This document shows, one piece after another, positions 8,418 through 17,897 of a stretch of DNA of 64,000 bases. Source of the stretch: an uncultured Francisella sp. GTDB taxonomy: Bacteria; Pseudomonadota; Gammaproteobacteria; Burkholderiales; Neisseriaceae. The stretch covers positions 5,012 through 69,011 of the forward strand of contig CALUCM010000004.1 of NCBI GenBank assembly GCA_943914555.1, given 5' to 3'. A program made the position numbers and the translations under genes. The notes under the pieces are model-generated. The model saw only the letters and a program-made list of their open reading frames with translations. It did not search any database and had not been told where the DNA came from. Numbering within the stretch: the first letter of the stretch is position 1; each line of letters opens with the position of its first letter.

Positions 8418-10007
8418 ATGACCTTAGAATCAGCCATCAATAAAAGGCGAACCTTCGCCATTATCTCTCACCCTGACGCTGGTAAAACAACCTTAACAGA
8501 AAAATTATTACTTTTTTCAGGGGCAATTCAAAAGGCAGGAACAGTCAAAGGTAAGAAATCTGGCAAATTTGCTACTTCTGATTGGATGGAAATAGAAAAA
8601 CAACGTGGCATCTCAGTGGTATCTAGTGTCATGCAATTTAGCTATCGTGATCATGTGATTAATTTACTTGACACACCAGGTCACCAAGATTTTTCAGAAG
8701 ATACTTATCGCGTATTAACCGCAGTTAATAGCGCATTGATGGTGATTGATGGCGCCAAGGGTGTAGAAAGCCAAACAATTAAACTTTTGGAAGTATGTCG
8801 CTTACGCGCTACTCCAGTCATCGCTTTTATGAATAAATTTGACCGGGAAGCGAAAGATCCTTTATCACTATTGGATGAAATAGAAAATATTTTAAATATC
8901 CGCTGTGCTGTTGTGACTTGGCCAATCGGTTCTGGTAAAAATTTTAAGGGGGTATACCACCTATTAACTAATGAAATTCGCCTTTTTAAAGCTGGGGAGG
9001 ACCATATACATCAAACAAAACAACAAATAGTGACCAACTTAGATGATCCTTTACTAGATAAGCTTTTTCCCATTGAAGCACAGCAACTCAGGAGCGACAT
9101 AGAGTTGATACGCTCTGCTTCTCATTCTTTTGTCTTAGAAGACTTTTTACAAGGCACATTAGCCCCAGTTTTTTTTGGTTCCGCAATTAATAATTTTGGA
9201 GTACGTGAACTACTGGATGCCTTAATTGATTGGGCTCCACCGCCTCAACCAGAACACGCATTAGAGCGCGAAGTGCATCCTACAGAAAATCAATTTTCAG
9301 GATTCGTGTTTAAAATACAAGCAAATATGGATCCTAAGCATCGTGATCGTATGGCTTTTCTAAAAATCTGCTCCGGGGCACTTTCACGTGATATGAAAAT
9401 CAAACATCTGCGGCTAAAACGAGATATTTCTGCTTCTTCGGTGGTTTCTTTCATGTCTGAAGATAGGATTTTAATTGAGCAAGCTTACGCAGGCGATATC
9501 ATTGGGATTCCCAATCACGGTAATATTCAAATAGGAGATAGTTTTAGTGAAAAAGAAGAATTGACCTTCACGGGTATTCCCTACTTTGCACCAGAATTAT
9601 TTAAAAAAATAGTAATCAAAAATCCTCTAAAAACCAAACAACTGCACAAGGGATTACAGCAATTAAGTGAAGAAGGAGCTATTCAAGTTTTTCGACCTTT
9701 ATCAGGAGTAGAAATTATTTTAGGTGCGGTGGGACAGTTACAATTTGAAGTGGCAATTTCTCGCTTGCAAGAAGAATACGGGGTTGATGCCTTCTTTGAG
9801 TCTTGCGAAATTTACTCTGCACGCTGGGTAGATGCTGATAAAAAAAGTGATTTAGATCAATTTATTAAAGCTGTGTCTACTCAGCTAAGCTATGATGCAG
9901 CACAGAAACTTGCTTATCTTGCGCCTAATCGAGTCAATCTTGATTTAATACAGGAACGTTGGCCAAACATCCATTTTTACACTACTCGTGAACATGCTAT
10001 TTCTTAA
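8418..10007 (+). CDS. prfC: peptide chain release factor 3
   Basis: RF3 is a translational GTPase that recycles RF1/RF2 from the ribosome after termination. Its 529 residues match the usual length. GTPase motifs are intact: G1 SHPDAGKTT (17-25), G3 DTPGH (85-89) and G4 NKFD (139-142). The RF3-specific tail includes [10 protein letters not shown], which separates it from EF-G. It is a lone rightward gene; its last 11 bases overlap the 3' end of the convergent DUF2062 gene. Confidence 0.96.
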   Translation: MTLESAINKRRTFAIISHPDAGKTTLTEKLLLFSGAIQKAGTVKGKKSGKFATSDWMEIEKQRGISVVSSVMQFSYRDHVINLLDTPGHQDFSEDTYRVLTAVNSALMVIDGAKGVESQTIKLLEVCRLRATPVIAFMNKFDREAKDPLSLLDEIENILNIRCAVVTWPIGSGKNFKGVYHLLTNEIRLFKAGEDHIHQTKQQIVTNLDDPLLDKLFPIEAQQLRSDIELIRSASHSFVLEDFLQGTLAPVFFGSAINNFGVRELLDALIDWAPPPQPEHALEREVHPTENQFSGFVFKIQANMDPKHRDRMAFLKICSGALSRDMKIKHLRLKRDISASSVVSFMSEDRILIEQAYAGDIIGIPNHGNIQIGDSFSEKEELTFTGIPYFAPELFKKIVIKNPLKTKQLHKGLQQLSEEGAIQVFRPLSGVEIILGAVGQLQFEVAISRLQEEYGVDAFFESCEIYSARWVDADKKSDLDQFIKAVSTQLSYDAAQKLAYLAPNRVNLDLIQERWPNIHFYTTREHAIS

Positions 10008-10551
10008 AATGTTTTTTTCTTCGATGTTGCTTCTCTTGATTAATATAGCATTTAAAAGCATAAGAAGCGATCCAATAACCAGGAATGGCCAAACAAAGCC
10101 CTAAAATAGGCACCCCTAGTAAAAGATAAGTAGCGCTATGGTGTAACCAATCAACAAACTGCGAAAAATTCCAAGAAGATAGTTGCGTTAAACTGAGCGC
10201 CTGGGTCTGTTTTGTTGGTCCTAAAATAGTTTTCCCAATCAAATAAGCCAAGTAATATAACGGGGCATAAGTGAAAGGATTACTGTATAGCGTGGTGATT
10301 ATAGCGATGGGTAAGTGAGCACGCAGAAGATAAGCCACCAATAGGGCTGAAATCATCTGGGTCGGTCCTGGCATCAATCCACAAAATAATCCGATTGCAA
10401 CTGCTAGCGACACATTTTTACGTCGTAAGTGCCAGTAATCGTGGTGATCAAAGTAAGATTCTAAAAAGCTAAGACGCCCTTTAAACAGTTGTTTTTTTGA
10501 AGGTAATCTATGCTTAATAGTACCAATATATGACCTTATTCGCTCTAACAT
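9997..10551 (-). CDS. DUF2062 membrane protein
   Basis: A 184-residue membrane protein of the DUF2062 family, with no established function. The conserved family stretch runs from about residue 50 ([17 protein letters not shown]) through [17 protein letters not shown], a repeated loop-helix pattern. Three to four hydrophobic segments are predicted, and the basic C-terminus (RRKKHFKK) would be cytoplasmic. It follows dcd by 15 bases and is probably the last gene of the znuC-to-dcd unit. Its end overlaps prfC tail to tail by 11 bases. Confidence 0.85.
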   Translation of the reverse strand: MLERIRSYIGTIKHRLPSKKQLFKGRLSFLESYFDHHDYWHLRRKNVSLAVAIGLFCGLMPGPTQMISALLVAYLLRAHLPIAIITTLYSNPFTYAPLYYLAYLIGKTILGPTKQTQALSLTQLSSWNFSQFVDWLHHSATYLLLGVPILGLCLAIPGYWIASYAFKCYINQEKQHRRKKHFKK

Positions 10552-10566
10552 GATTCTTTATTCTAT

Positions 10567-11133
10567 CTAGATTTTTGGTAGAGTGACTCCCGTTTGTTGC
10601 ATATATTTGCCGTTACGGTCTTTGTATGACACCTCACAATCTTCATCACTTTCAAAGAAAATTACTTGTGCAACTCCTTCTCCTGCATAAATCTTCGCTG
10701 GCAATGGTGTGGTATTAGAAAATTCTAAAGTCACATAACCCTCCCACTCTGGTTCAAAGGGAGTGACATTCACAATAATTCCACAACGAGCATAGGTAGA
10801 TTTCCCCAAACAAACAGTAAGAATTTTGCGCGGAATGCGAAAGTACTCGACAGTACGTGCTAAAGCAAAAGAATTAGGAGGGATAATGCAATGATCTGCT
10901 TTAATCTGTACAAAATTCAATGGATCAAAGGCCTTAGGATCAACCATGGTATTATTGATATTGGTAAAAATCTTAAATTCTTCAGCACAGCGAATATCAT
11001 ATCCATAGCTTGATGTGCCATAGGAAATTATCTTTTTACCATCAATCTCTTTCACTTGGCTCTCAACAAAGGGATCAATCATACCCATTTCCTTACTCAT
11101 ACGCTTAATCCAACGATCTGATTTAATACTCAT
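10567..11133 (-). CDS. dcd: dCTP deaminase
   Basis: Dcd deaminates dCTP to dUTP, feeding dTMP synthesis. The 188-residue protein matches the proteobacterial monofunctional enzyme. Key blocks are [32 protein letters not shown] and the catalytic-glutamate stretch [13 protein letters not shown] followed by [13 protein letters not shown]. It overlaps rdgC by 11 bases. Confidence 0.96.
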   Translation of the reverse strand: MSIKSDRWIKRMSKEMGMIDPFVESQVKEIDGKKIISYGTSSYGYDIRCAEEFKIFTNINNTMVDPKAFDPLNFVQIKADHCIIPPNSFALARTVEYFRIPRKILTVCLGKSTYARCGIIVNVTPFEPEWEGYVTLEFSNTTPLPAKIYAGEGVAQVIFFESDEDCEVSYKDRNGKYMQQTGVTLPKI

Positions 11134-12022
11134 CTCTTTTCAATCCTCCTGCAGCCTTTATTAATATCTCATATAATGAGGTCAAATCTTGAGCAAATAA
11201 CCATTGGAATGTAAGTGCGTCATTTGGGTCTATCTCTATCGCCTGCTGCTTTTCCACATATTGAATACTTTTCAAACTAAAATCTTCACATAAAATAAAA
11301 CGTAATTTATCTTGCCAAATGAGCGCTAATTGACTGACAAAATGGTCCTTTTTAAGTATTCCAACTACTTCTTTACTTTGGATATCTTGATTTACAAAAC
11401 GGCTCACACTCTTAATATTTGCAATATTTTTTAATTCGCAGTAATTACCTATAACCAAATCACTAGGTAAGCTACCATCATCCAGTAGCCACTGACTCAT
11501 TAAATCAGTAGCAGCCTTGTCGCATGATATTAAAGCTGCTTCAAAACTGCCTAAGGCTTGACGTAGATATGACAATAATTCTTCTCGTTTATTCGCTTGA
11601 GCTTGATTAACTAGTAAAAACCCCTTATCACTGATATAAATCGCCTCAATAGTGGAAGTCTGGCTAAAAGCCCGAGGTAATAATTCATCTAATACTCTTT
11701 GTTTTAAAGCTTTTTTATCTTTAATAGAAAGTTGCCGATGCTCTTTTTCTTCTATTTCTTTAATTTTACGCTCAGACTCTTGTCTGAGTACAGAAGCTGG
11801 TAACAATCTTTTTTCTTTGCGCAATTGTATTTTCCAACTATTCTGAGCTGTGATAACCATTTGATCACTAAAATCATAAGGTGGAGCAAAGCCCTGCTCT
11901 GCTATGCTAAGATCAAGTAACAAGGGGATAGCATGTTTTTGCAGGCTGGTTTCCCAGATATTAATACTTGGCACTAAAGAAGGATTAATATGAAATAAAC
12001 TTAACTGACTAAATGCCTTCAT
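11123..12022 (-). CDS. rdgC: recombination-associated protein RdgC
   Basis: RdgC is a ring-shaped DNA-binding protein that limits RecA action and is found in beta- and gammaproteobacteria; in Neisseria it is linked to pilin variation. The protein is 299 residues, as usual. Recognisable parts are the N-terminal [16 protein letters not shown], the charged central helix pair ([14 protein letters not shown] to [19 protein letters not shown]), and [13 protein letters not shown] near the C-terminus. It shares ATGA with znuA upstream and overlaps dcd downstream, so it is translated within the zinc-uptake unit, an unusual company. RdgC is coherent with the type IV pilus genes elsewhere in the window. 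Confidence 0.9.
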   Translation of the reverse strand: MKAFSQLSLFHINPSLVPSINIWETSLQKHAIPLLLDLSIAEQGFAPPYDFSDQMVITAQNSWKIQLRKEKRLLPASVLRQESERKIKEIEEKEHRQLSIKDKKALKQRVLDELLPRAFSQTSTIEAIYISDKGFLLVNQAQANKREELLSYLRQALGSFEAALISCDKAATDLMSQWLLDDGSLPSDLVIGNYCELKNIANIKSVSRFVNQDIQSKEVVGILKKDHFVSQLALIWQDKLRFILCEDFSLKSIQYVEKQQAIEIDPNDALTFQWLFAQDLTSLYEILIKAAGGLKRDEY

Positions 12023-12897
12023 TTTGCTCTTAATCCTTGGACAATTAAACGTATATTATGGCGCATAAGTTGAAGATAATCAGCAGCATCACCTGATGTT
12101 GCGCTTAAACTATCAGAATATAATCCCCCTATCACACAAGTATTTGTTGATTTAGCTACTTGCCTACTTAAACGGATATTTGAATCCATTTCAGAAAAGA
12201 TGCAGCGTGTTTTTTTTACGTGAATTTCATTTATCGCGCTAACAATTGCCTTGGCAGAAATATCGGCATGATGATGTTTTGGCTCCAAACTCAAATACTC
12301 CAGACCATAACGATTAGCCAAATAATGAAAACCTCCATGTGTTGTTACTAATAAAGAGTGCACCGGTAGCTGCGAAAATGTTTTCGTAGAAAATCTGGCA
12401 AATTCAATCAATTGCTTGGCATATTGACGATATCTATGCAAATAAAAAGAACAATGTAGTTGATCATGCAAACACAATGCCTTAGTAATGCTTGCCACTG
12501 CGCGATTACTTAAACCAATGTCATGCCAAGTATGAGGGTCAATATGACCATTTTTAAATGATAATAGTTGAGAGCGAGGATAACTGTTTTCTAAAAGAAT
12601 TAATTTCTTAGGATATTTTCTCATCGCTCTTGTTAATGCCGGGATTTCTAGCCCCAAGCCCTGCCCAATGATCAAATCTGCAGTGTGTAGGCTCATTAAG
12701 TCGTGGGCAGTAGGTTCATAGTCATGGGCATTTCTATCAAAGGGGACAAGTGAAGTGACCTTAACTTGCTCTCCCCCAATTTGCTTGACCCAATCAGCAA
12801 TGATACTAAAACTAGCCACAACTTGTAGCGGTTTTGCTACTGAGCATTGGAGTAAAAATAAGCTTAAGACAAGCCCGATACAAATGCGTTTTATCAT
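12019..12897 (-). CDS. znuA: zinc ABC transporter substrate-binding protein ZnuA
   Basis: Periplasmic metal-binding protein of the cluster A-I family (ZnuA/MntC/TroA). A signal peptide covers about residues 1-21. Likely metal ligands are His58 (NAHDYEP), His122 (DPHTWHD), His187 (TTHGGFHYL) and an acidic residue near 262. The long histidine-rich loop of many ZnuA proteins is reduced to a HHH triplet at 208-210. Zinc is favoured over manganese because of the His ligands, but sequence alone does not settle it. It lies 11 bases after znuB and overlaps rdgC by 4. Confidence 0.88.
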   Translation of the reverse strand: MIKRICIGLVLSLFLLQCSVAKPLQVVASFSIIADWVKQIGGEQVKVTSLVPFDRNAHDYEPTAHDLMSLHTADLIIGQGLGLEIPALTRAMRKYPKKLILLENSYPRSQLLSFKNGHIDPHTWHDIGLSNRAVASITKALCLHDQLHCSFYLHRYRQYAKQLIEFARFSTKTFSQLPVHSLLVTTHGGFHYLANRYGLEYLSLEPKHHHADISAKAIVSAINEIHVKKTRCIFSEMDSNIRLSRQVAKSTNTCVIGGLYSDSLSATSGDAADYLQLMRHNIRLIVQGLRAK

Positions 12898-12908
12898 AAT
12901 TTGCTTCT

Positions 12909-13757
12909 TTATCGTTGAATAAAATAAGATCTAAGGCTTCCTTTAATAAATAAAGAAAGAAGATAGAGTATACCGCCACATAAGATAATGGTCGCACCTG
13001 CAGCGAAATCAAAATAAAAAGAACATAAAAGGCCGATTACCCCACTTATCAAAGAAAAAATAAACGCTCCTATTAAAAGGATAGAAATACGATGAAACCA
13101 TAGTTGAGCAGTGATAGCAGGTATAATCATTAACCCGACCGATAATAAAGTTCCAAAAGTCTGAAAACCTGAAACCAAATTAAGCACAACCAAAAACTGA
13201 AATATCAATACAAAAAGTAAAGGATGACTTTTTAAACCACGCAAAAAAGTTGGTTCAACGGTATCTATATAAAGTGGTCGAAAAATAATCATCAAAGTAA
13301 CTAAACTGAACGAGCAGGCGCAAGCAATCCACAATAAATTTTGATGCGAGATTTGAAACAATGAACCAAATAAAAAGCTCATTAAATCAGTACTAGAACC
13401 AAACTTATTAACCAAAATCACCCCAAGAGCTAAAGAACTAAGATAAAAACCAGCAAAGCTTGCATCTTCCTTTAACTCATTTTTATCACTGGCCAAGCTA
13501 CTACCCAATAAACTAAGATAACCAGTAACTAATCCACCAACACTCATTACAATTGGGTTAAGGCCGCTTAACATAAAGCCAATCGCCACACCTGGTAAAA
13601 TAGCATGACTTAAAGCATCCCCCATTAAGCTCATACGGCGCATGATTAAAAAAACCCCAAGGGGCGCAATAGCCAAACTTTGGTAGAAAATTGCGAGTAA
13701 GGCAAAACGCATAAATTCATATTCAACAAAGGGGCGGCACAGATAATGATAAAACAT
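12909..13757 (-). CDS. znuB: zinc ABC transporter permease ZnuB
   Basis: Polytopic inner-membrane permease of the ABC-3 family. The start is placed at the ATG at 13757 (MFYHYLCRPF), 4 bases after the znuC stop, giving 282 residues; a longer start at 13787 would overlap znuC. About eight hydrophobic segments are seen. The family block RRMSLMGDALSHAILPGVAIGF (about residues 40-60) is intact and forms the contact with the ATPase. It works with ZnuC and ZnuA. Confidence 0.92.
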   Translation of the reverse strand: MFYHYLCRPFVEYEFMRFALLAIFYQSLAIAPLGVFLIMRRMSLMGDALSHAILPGVAIGFMLSGLNPIVMSVGGLVTGYLSLLGSSLASDKNELKEDASFAGFYLSSLALGVILVNKFGSSTDLMSFLFGSLFQISHQNLLWIACACSFSLVTLMIIFRPLYIDTVEPTFLRGLKSHPLLFVLIFQFLVVLNLVSGFQTFGTLLSVGLMIIPAITAQLWFHRISILLIGAFIFSLISGVIGLLCSFYFDFAAGATIILCGGILYLLSLFIKGSLRSYFIQR

Positions 13758-13761
13758 GCTT

Positions 13762-14427
13762 TCATTTTCCCTGAGTAATGAAAGCATTAGAAACCTTATG
13801 ACTTACTTTATCTAACTGCACAACCTGTGAAAAATGTTGTGCCACTATATCATTATTGTGTAATACGGCAATCACTGTTTTGCCTTCCTTGCGTAAACGG
13901 GCAAATAATGACAGAAAACACTGTGTACTACCCTCATCAACAGCATTGAATGGTTCATCCAAAAGCAAGAAATCAGCCTTTTGTACTAAAGCTCGTGCTA
14001 AACGTGAGCGCTGTAGTTGACCGCGAGAAAGCCGATCAATCGATTGTTTGGCCAAATCTTGCAAACCAACCACATGCAGTGCATCTTGCACCTGTTGCAC
14101 TTGTGAAGAATTGATCGTTTTATAAAAAGAAATTTCATACCAAAGACCAAAACAAACGAATTCAAATACAGTTAGCATAGCTGATGCATGAAATTGTGGC
14201 TCTTGTGCAAGATAGGCCATAGCAGGGGGCGGTACATCAACCCATTGTATCCGACCGCTTAGTGGTCTAATTAAACGATAAATGGTTTTTAGTAAAGTAG
14301 ATTTGCCGCTGCCGTTTCTTCCACAAATAGCCCATTGCTCACCTTGTTTAAAACATAGATCAATATTTTTAAGCACCAAATGTTTGCGATAGGCAACGTT
14401 CACTGCTTGCAAAATAATTTGCCCCAT
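13762..14427 (-). CDS. znuC: zinc ABC transporter ATP-binding protein ZnuC
   Basis: Cytosolic ATPase of the zinc importer, 221 residues. It carries Walker A GRNGSGKST (about 36-44), the signature LSRGQLQR, Walker B ADFLLLDEP and the switch His in VLHNND. The signature is LSRGQ where LSGGQ is usual, a tolerated variant. It is the first gene of the leftward znuC-znuB-znuA-rdgC-dcd unit. The 213-base gap to divergent sixA should hold the promoter; I could not identify a convincing Zur box in it. Confidence 0.93.
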   Translation of the reverse strand: MGQIILQAVNVAYRKHLVLKNIDLCFKQGEQWAICGRNGSGKSTLLKTIYRLIRPLSGRIQWVDVPPPAMAYLAQEPQFHASAMLTVFEFVCFGLWYEISFYKTINSSQVQQVQDALHVVGLQDLAKQSIDRLSRGQLQRSRLARALVQKADFLLLDEPFNAVDEGSTQCFLSLFARLRKEGKTVIAVLHNNDIVAQHFSQVVQLDKVSHKVSNAFITQGK

Positions 14428-14640
14428 GTTTTAACCCCATACATAAAAGCTAAGCCATATGGATCCCAATAAGGGAATAAGCAGTACAACACGTTTAAAA
14501 ACACTGATCAGCAATAATGTGCGCATGAAAAATAATGGAGAAAAATATACTTAAGGTATCATAGTAACAGAAAAAGATACATGAACGAATAGAACCTTAT
14601 TTTCAATAAACAATCCAAAGCTAGCAACAAAAGGAGAATC

Positions 14641-15153
14641 ATGAATTTACTTTTATGGCGACATGCTGATGCTGAAGCTCTTGACAACGATTTAGCGCGC
14701 CAATTAACCATTAAGGGCAAAGAGCAAGCGCGAAAAATGGCTCAGTGGATTAATGCCCACTTTTATCAAGACTACACCTGCTGGGTTTCTCAAGCAAAAA
14801 GAACCCAGCAAACCGCATCATACTTAACAGAAAACATGGTCATCAATAGTAAGCTCAATCCGGGAGCAAATGTACAAAAAATTATTGATGAGTTAGCAAA
14901 GCTTAAAAGCAATACCGATCTCATCCTAGTGGGTCATCAACCTTGGATAGGTAAGCTGGCTTTATTTCTAATTAATGGATATCACTATCCTAATAGTTAT
15001 TTATCCTTTAAAAAAGCCAACATCTGGTGGCTAGAAAATAAAGATGGTTTTAATCACGCAAGCAGCTTTTTTCATCTTAAAGCCGTGCTGAGCCCTGCGC
15101 TACTCAAAGAATCTGCTGCAAAAAAAACATTAAAAAGATCACAATCAAAATAA
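14641..15153 (+). CDS. sixA: phosphohistidine phosphatase SixA
   Basis: SixA is a small histidine-phosphatase-superfamily enzyme that removes phosphate from phosphohistidine on HPt domains or the nitrogen PTS. The RHG-like signature is LWRHADAE at the N-terminus (His8), with SQAKRTQQTA and VGHQPWIGKL supplying the second arginine and second histidine. It has 170 residues, about 10-15 longer than usual; the lysine-rich extension is the part overlapping ubiB. A clear AAGGAG lies 7 bases before the ATG. The last 50 bases are antisense to the 3' end of ubiB. Confidence 0.9.
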   Translation: MNLLLWRHADAEALDNDLARQLTIKGKEQARKMAQWINAHFYQDYTCWVSQAKRTQQTASYLTENMVINSKLNPGANVQKIIDELAKLKSNTDLILVGHQPWIGKLALFLINGYHYPNSYLSFKKANIWWLENKDGFNHASSFFHLKAVLSPALLKESAAKKTLKRSQSK

Positions 15154-16621
15154 TGAGACAGAGCTGTATCATTTTTTGCTGACGCATTAAAATACGCAAA
15201 CTTTTTTCTTGATGCTCCAATCGTTGGTCTAAAACACGATCAATTTTTCTGGGCAGCTGAGGCAGAATTCGACTCCATAATAAAGATTCATTTTTAATAT
15301 TTCTCCATAAAGCAGGAAAACCTAATTGTTCCTTAGTCCAGCGTTCAAAAAAAGGTTTACCAATTTGCCATAGATCTAAATCAGGATTTAGCTGCCTACC
15401 TAAACCTTCAACATTAAGCAATGTTTTTTGTAGTAGTACTAATTGAGATTGCACCTCAATATTAAAACGTCGGCTTACCTGAAATAAACGCAGCAGTACT
15501 AGACCAAAGGAAATACGTGCCAAAGGTTGATTAAAAATTGGTTCACACACATAACGAATGGCTGCTTCTAGTTCTTCCACTCTTGTTTCACTGGGTGCCC
15601 AACCAGATTCGATATGGGTCTCTGCTACCTTACGGTAATCACGATTAAAAAAAGCAAGAAAATTAATGGCTAAATAGCGTTTATCATGATCTGTTAACGA
15701 ACCAAAAATACCGAAATCTAAGGCAATATAACGTCCATCATCGGCAACCCAAATATTGCCCGGATGCATATCAGCATGAAAAAAACCTTCATTAAATACT
15801 TGTTCAAAAAAAAGGGTCACTCCCGCTGCAGACAATTTTTTTAAATCAATATTTTTGGCTTTTAACTGTGCAATATCATTAACCGGTACACCTTCCATCC
15901 ATTCCAATGTGAGTACATGTTCGGTACAATAATCAAAATACACTTTCGGTGCAATCACTAAAGGACTGTTTAAAAAACGGCGTCGAAATAAGCTAGCATT
16001 GGCCGCTTCGTTAAGAAAACTAATTTCGCTATCAAGGCATTTTTTAAATTCCAGCAATACTTCTTTTAATTTCAAACGCTTGGCATCTGTAGATAGCCAT
16101 TCTAGAAAGCTACAAATACATGAAATTAGACGAGTATCTTGCTCAATCAATGCCTTGACATTGGGGCGGATAATCTTAACAGCAACTTTTTGGCCGCTAC
16201 CTCTAAGACGAGCTTGGTGTACTTGCGCAATAGAAGCACTAGCTACTGGAATTGGATCAAAATGACAATATAACTCCTCTGGTAAACGTTTAAAATCTAA
16301 AAGTATCTGCTGACTCGCTAAATGGCTGTCAAAAGGAACCACATCATTTTGTAAATGGGAAAGTTCATCAATGTATTCCTTTGAAAAAATATCTGGTCTG
16401 GTCGACAGCACTTGACCAAATTTAATAAAAATAGGACCTAATTCTTCCAACGCGCGACGCAAACGCACCGGTAAGCTTAAATCGGAGAAACGATTGGAAA
16501 GAGGATAATAGCGTAATAGTTTCCTCAAACTCCAAGGAAGATTATCCCGCTTAATGAGCTCTATTAAAGAGTAGCGGTGGACAATACTTAAGATATTAAA
16601 CAGTCTAAATAATGATTTCAT
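15104..16621 (-). CDS. ubiB: ubiquinone biosynthesis kinase-like protein UbiB
   Basis: UbiB is an atypical kinase-fold (ABC1/ADCK) ATPase needed for ubiquinone synthesis. The 505-residue protein shows the KxGQ motif as FIKFGQVLSTRPDI (about 70), the alanine-rich loop as ASASIAQVHQARL, VAVKIIRP with the ATP lysine, and the catalytic HADMHPGN and ALDFGIFG. One strongly hydrophobic segment at the very C-terminus (MIQLCLIILIVIFLMFF) anchors it in the membrane. The other ubi genes that often accompany it (ubiE, ubiJ) are not here. Its final 50 bases overlap convergent sixA. Confidence 0.95.
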   Translation of the reverse strand: MKSLFRLFNILSIVHRYSLIELIKRDNLPWSLRKLLRYYPLSNRFSDLSLPVRLRRALEELGPIFIKFGQVLSTRPDIFSKEYIDELSHLQNDVVPFDSHLASQQILLDFKRLPEELYCHFDPIPVASASIAQVHQARLRGSGQKVAVKIIRPNVKALIEQDTRLISCICSFLEWLSTDAKRLKLKEVLLEFKKCLDSEISFLNEAANASLFRRRFLNSPLVIAPKVYFDYCTEHVLTLEWMEGVPVNDIAQLKAKNIDLKKLSAAGVTLFFEQVFNEGFFHADMHPGNIWVADDGRYIALDFGIFGSLTDHDKRYLAINFLAFFNRDYRKVAETHIESGWAPSETRVEELEAAIRYVCEPIFNQPLARISFGLVLLRLFQVSRRFNIEVQSQLVLLQKTLLNVEGLGRQLNPDLDLWQIGKPFFERWTKEQLGFPALWRNIKNESLLWSRILPQLPRKIDRVLDQRLEHQEKSLRILMRQQKMIQLCLIILIVIFLMFFLQQIL

Positions 16622-16777
16622 GTATCATCCATAGCTTTAAGGTTCTTTATGAAAAGCAGGCTTAAAGCCAGGATTTTACAAAATTTTTTTCACCTTGACC
16701 AGCTAAAATAAATACGAATATCCACTTATGTAAGCAAATTTGCTATGATGTGCCCTTAAATTTGAAAGGAGTGATTT

Positions 16778-17176
16778 ATGTCTAACGCTAAAAAAATAAT
16801 TCACACAAAAAAAGCACCTCAGCCGATCGGCGCATATTCTCAGGCTATTGAGGTTAGTCAGTCAGAAAAAATAATTTATCTTTCTGGCCAAATTCCTTTA
16901 TCACCAGAAACAGGGCAGTTGATTGGTGAAGATTTTATCACTCAGGCAAAACAAGTATTTAGCAATATCAATGCTGTACTTTGCGCTGCTGGAAGTAGCT
17001 TTACCGATTTGGTTAAATTAAATGTTTACCTGATTGACATTAATCACACTCCTATTCTTAATCAAGTCATGCAAGAGATTTTTCATGATGCATTCCCTGC
17101 CCGTAGCACAGTGCAAGTGTGTAAATTACCAGCAAACGCCCTGATAGAAATTGAAGCAATCGCTTTAGCTCACTGA
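16778..17176 (+). CDS. ridA: RidA family enamine/imine deaminase
   Basis: RidA (YjgF/YER057c) hydrolyses reactive 2-aminoacrylate and related enamines produced by PLP enzymes. The 132-residue protein matches the trimeric family: PIGAYSQAI near the N-terminus, LSGQIPL, the catalytic arginine in FPARSTVQV (about 106), and the C-terminal ALIEIEAIA. A ribosome-binding site AAAGGAG precedes the ATG. It is a single-gene unit between ubiB and cobB. Confidence 0.94.
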   Translation: MSNAKKIIHTKKAPQPIGAYSQAIEVSQSEKIIYLSGQIPLSPETGQLIGEDFITQAKQVFSNINAVLCAAGSSFTDLVKLNVYLIDINHTPILNQVMQEIFHDAFPARSTVQVCKLPANALIEIEAIALAH

Positions 17177-17291
17177 TAGTGATTGATATGCATTCATAAC
17201 AGGGTTAGCTTAGCAAGTATTTTATAATATCGGTAAAACTAAATTATTGTGCACTAATTTGATAATTCAAACCATTGCTTTATTTTAGCGG

Positions 17292-17882
17292 CTATTCCAC
17301 CTGATGCAACAATTTTTTTACTAATCGTGGTACTGCCTCACCTGCCTTGGCTTGAATAACCGTTACATCCTCTCGCTGTGTATCAGGTTTGGGGTCAACA
17401 AGATAAATAGGTATGTCTGCAACTACAATATTTGGTACCGCTTCACCAAACCACACCACATGCGGACGCAAAGGACCACCTTGACTGTCTGTATCTGCGG
17501 AACTTAAATCTCCTTGCCAGTCTAAAATTTCCTGCTCATTAGTAAGAGAACGCACCTTATTGAGCTCCCCATGCAGATGAATGATATTTTTACTGCCCGC
17601 TCGTTCATGCAAATCATCAATATTCTGTGTGATAATGCTTACCTCATAGGATTTCTCTAATTGTTTGAGGGCATAATGCGCAGCATTGGGCTGTGCTTTT
17701 TTTAGTTCTCTACGCCGAGCATTGTAAAAAGCCAATACTAATTCCGGGTTTCTGGCATATCCTTCCGGGGTTGCAACCTCTAAAACCGGATATCCTTCCC
17801 ATAGCCCTCCAGCATCACGGAAAGTTTTAATACCGCTTTCTTGGCTAATTCCAGCCCCAGTTAATACCACTATTTTTTTCAT
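17292..17882 (-). CDS. cobB: sirtuin (CobB-like) with internal deletion, probably inactive
   Basis: Sirtuins are NAD-dependent protein deacylases. The first 150 residues are well preserved: [19 protein letters not shown] (the Tyr/Arg pair of the SIRT5-type desuccinylase class), [12 protein letters not shown] and HLHGE with catalytic His104. After WFGEAVP (145-150) the sequence jumps through about eight residues to IYLVDPKP. Family members normally have about 39 residues there, carrying ADIFVIIGTS and VYPAAG, the second NAD-binding segment. That segment is missing, an in-frame loss of about 31 residues, giving 196 residues against roughly 230. The downstream tail is normal. The frame is open, so this could be a degraded gene not yet broken or a repurposed binding protein. 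It follows grxB by 15 bases. Confidence 0.85.
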   Translation of the reverse strand: MKKIVVLTGAGISQESGIKTFRDAGGLWEGYPVLEVATPEGYARNPELVLAFYNARRRELKKAQPNAAHYALKQLEKSYEVSIITQNIDDLHERAGSKNIIHLHGELNKVRSLTNEQEILDWQGDLSSADTDSQGGPLRPHVVWFGEAVPNIVVADIPIYLVDPKPDTQREDVTVIQAKAGEAVPRLVKKLLHQVE

Positions 17883-17897
17883 AGCCCATGAATTATC

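Noticed and set aside
9997..10007. The prfC-DUF2062 tail overlap as a regulatory feature
   Set aside because: Short convergent overlaps of this size are common in compact genomes.
12019..12897. ZnuA as a lipoprotein
   Set aside because: The cysteine at 18 is preceded by LLQ, which does not fit a lipobox; a plain signal peptide is more likely.
14428..14640. A Zur operator between znuC and sixA
   Set aside because: Zinc genes often have one, but the best dyads here match the known Zur pattern too poorly to call.
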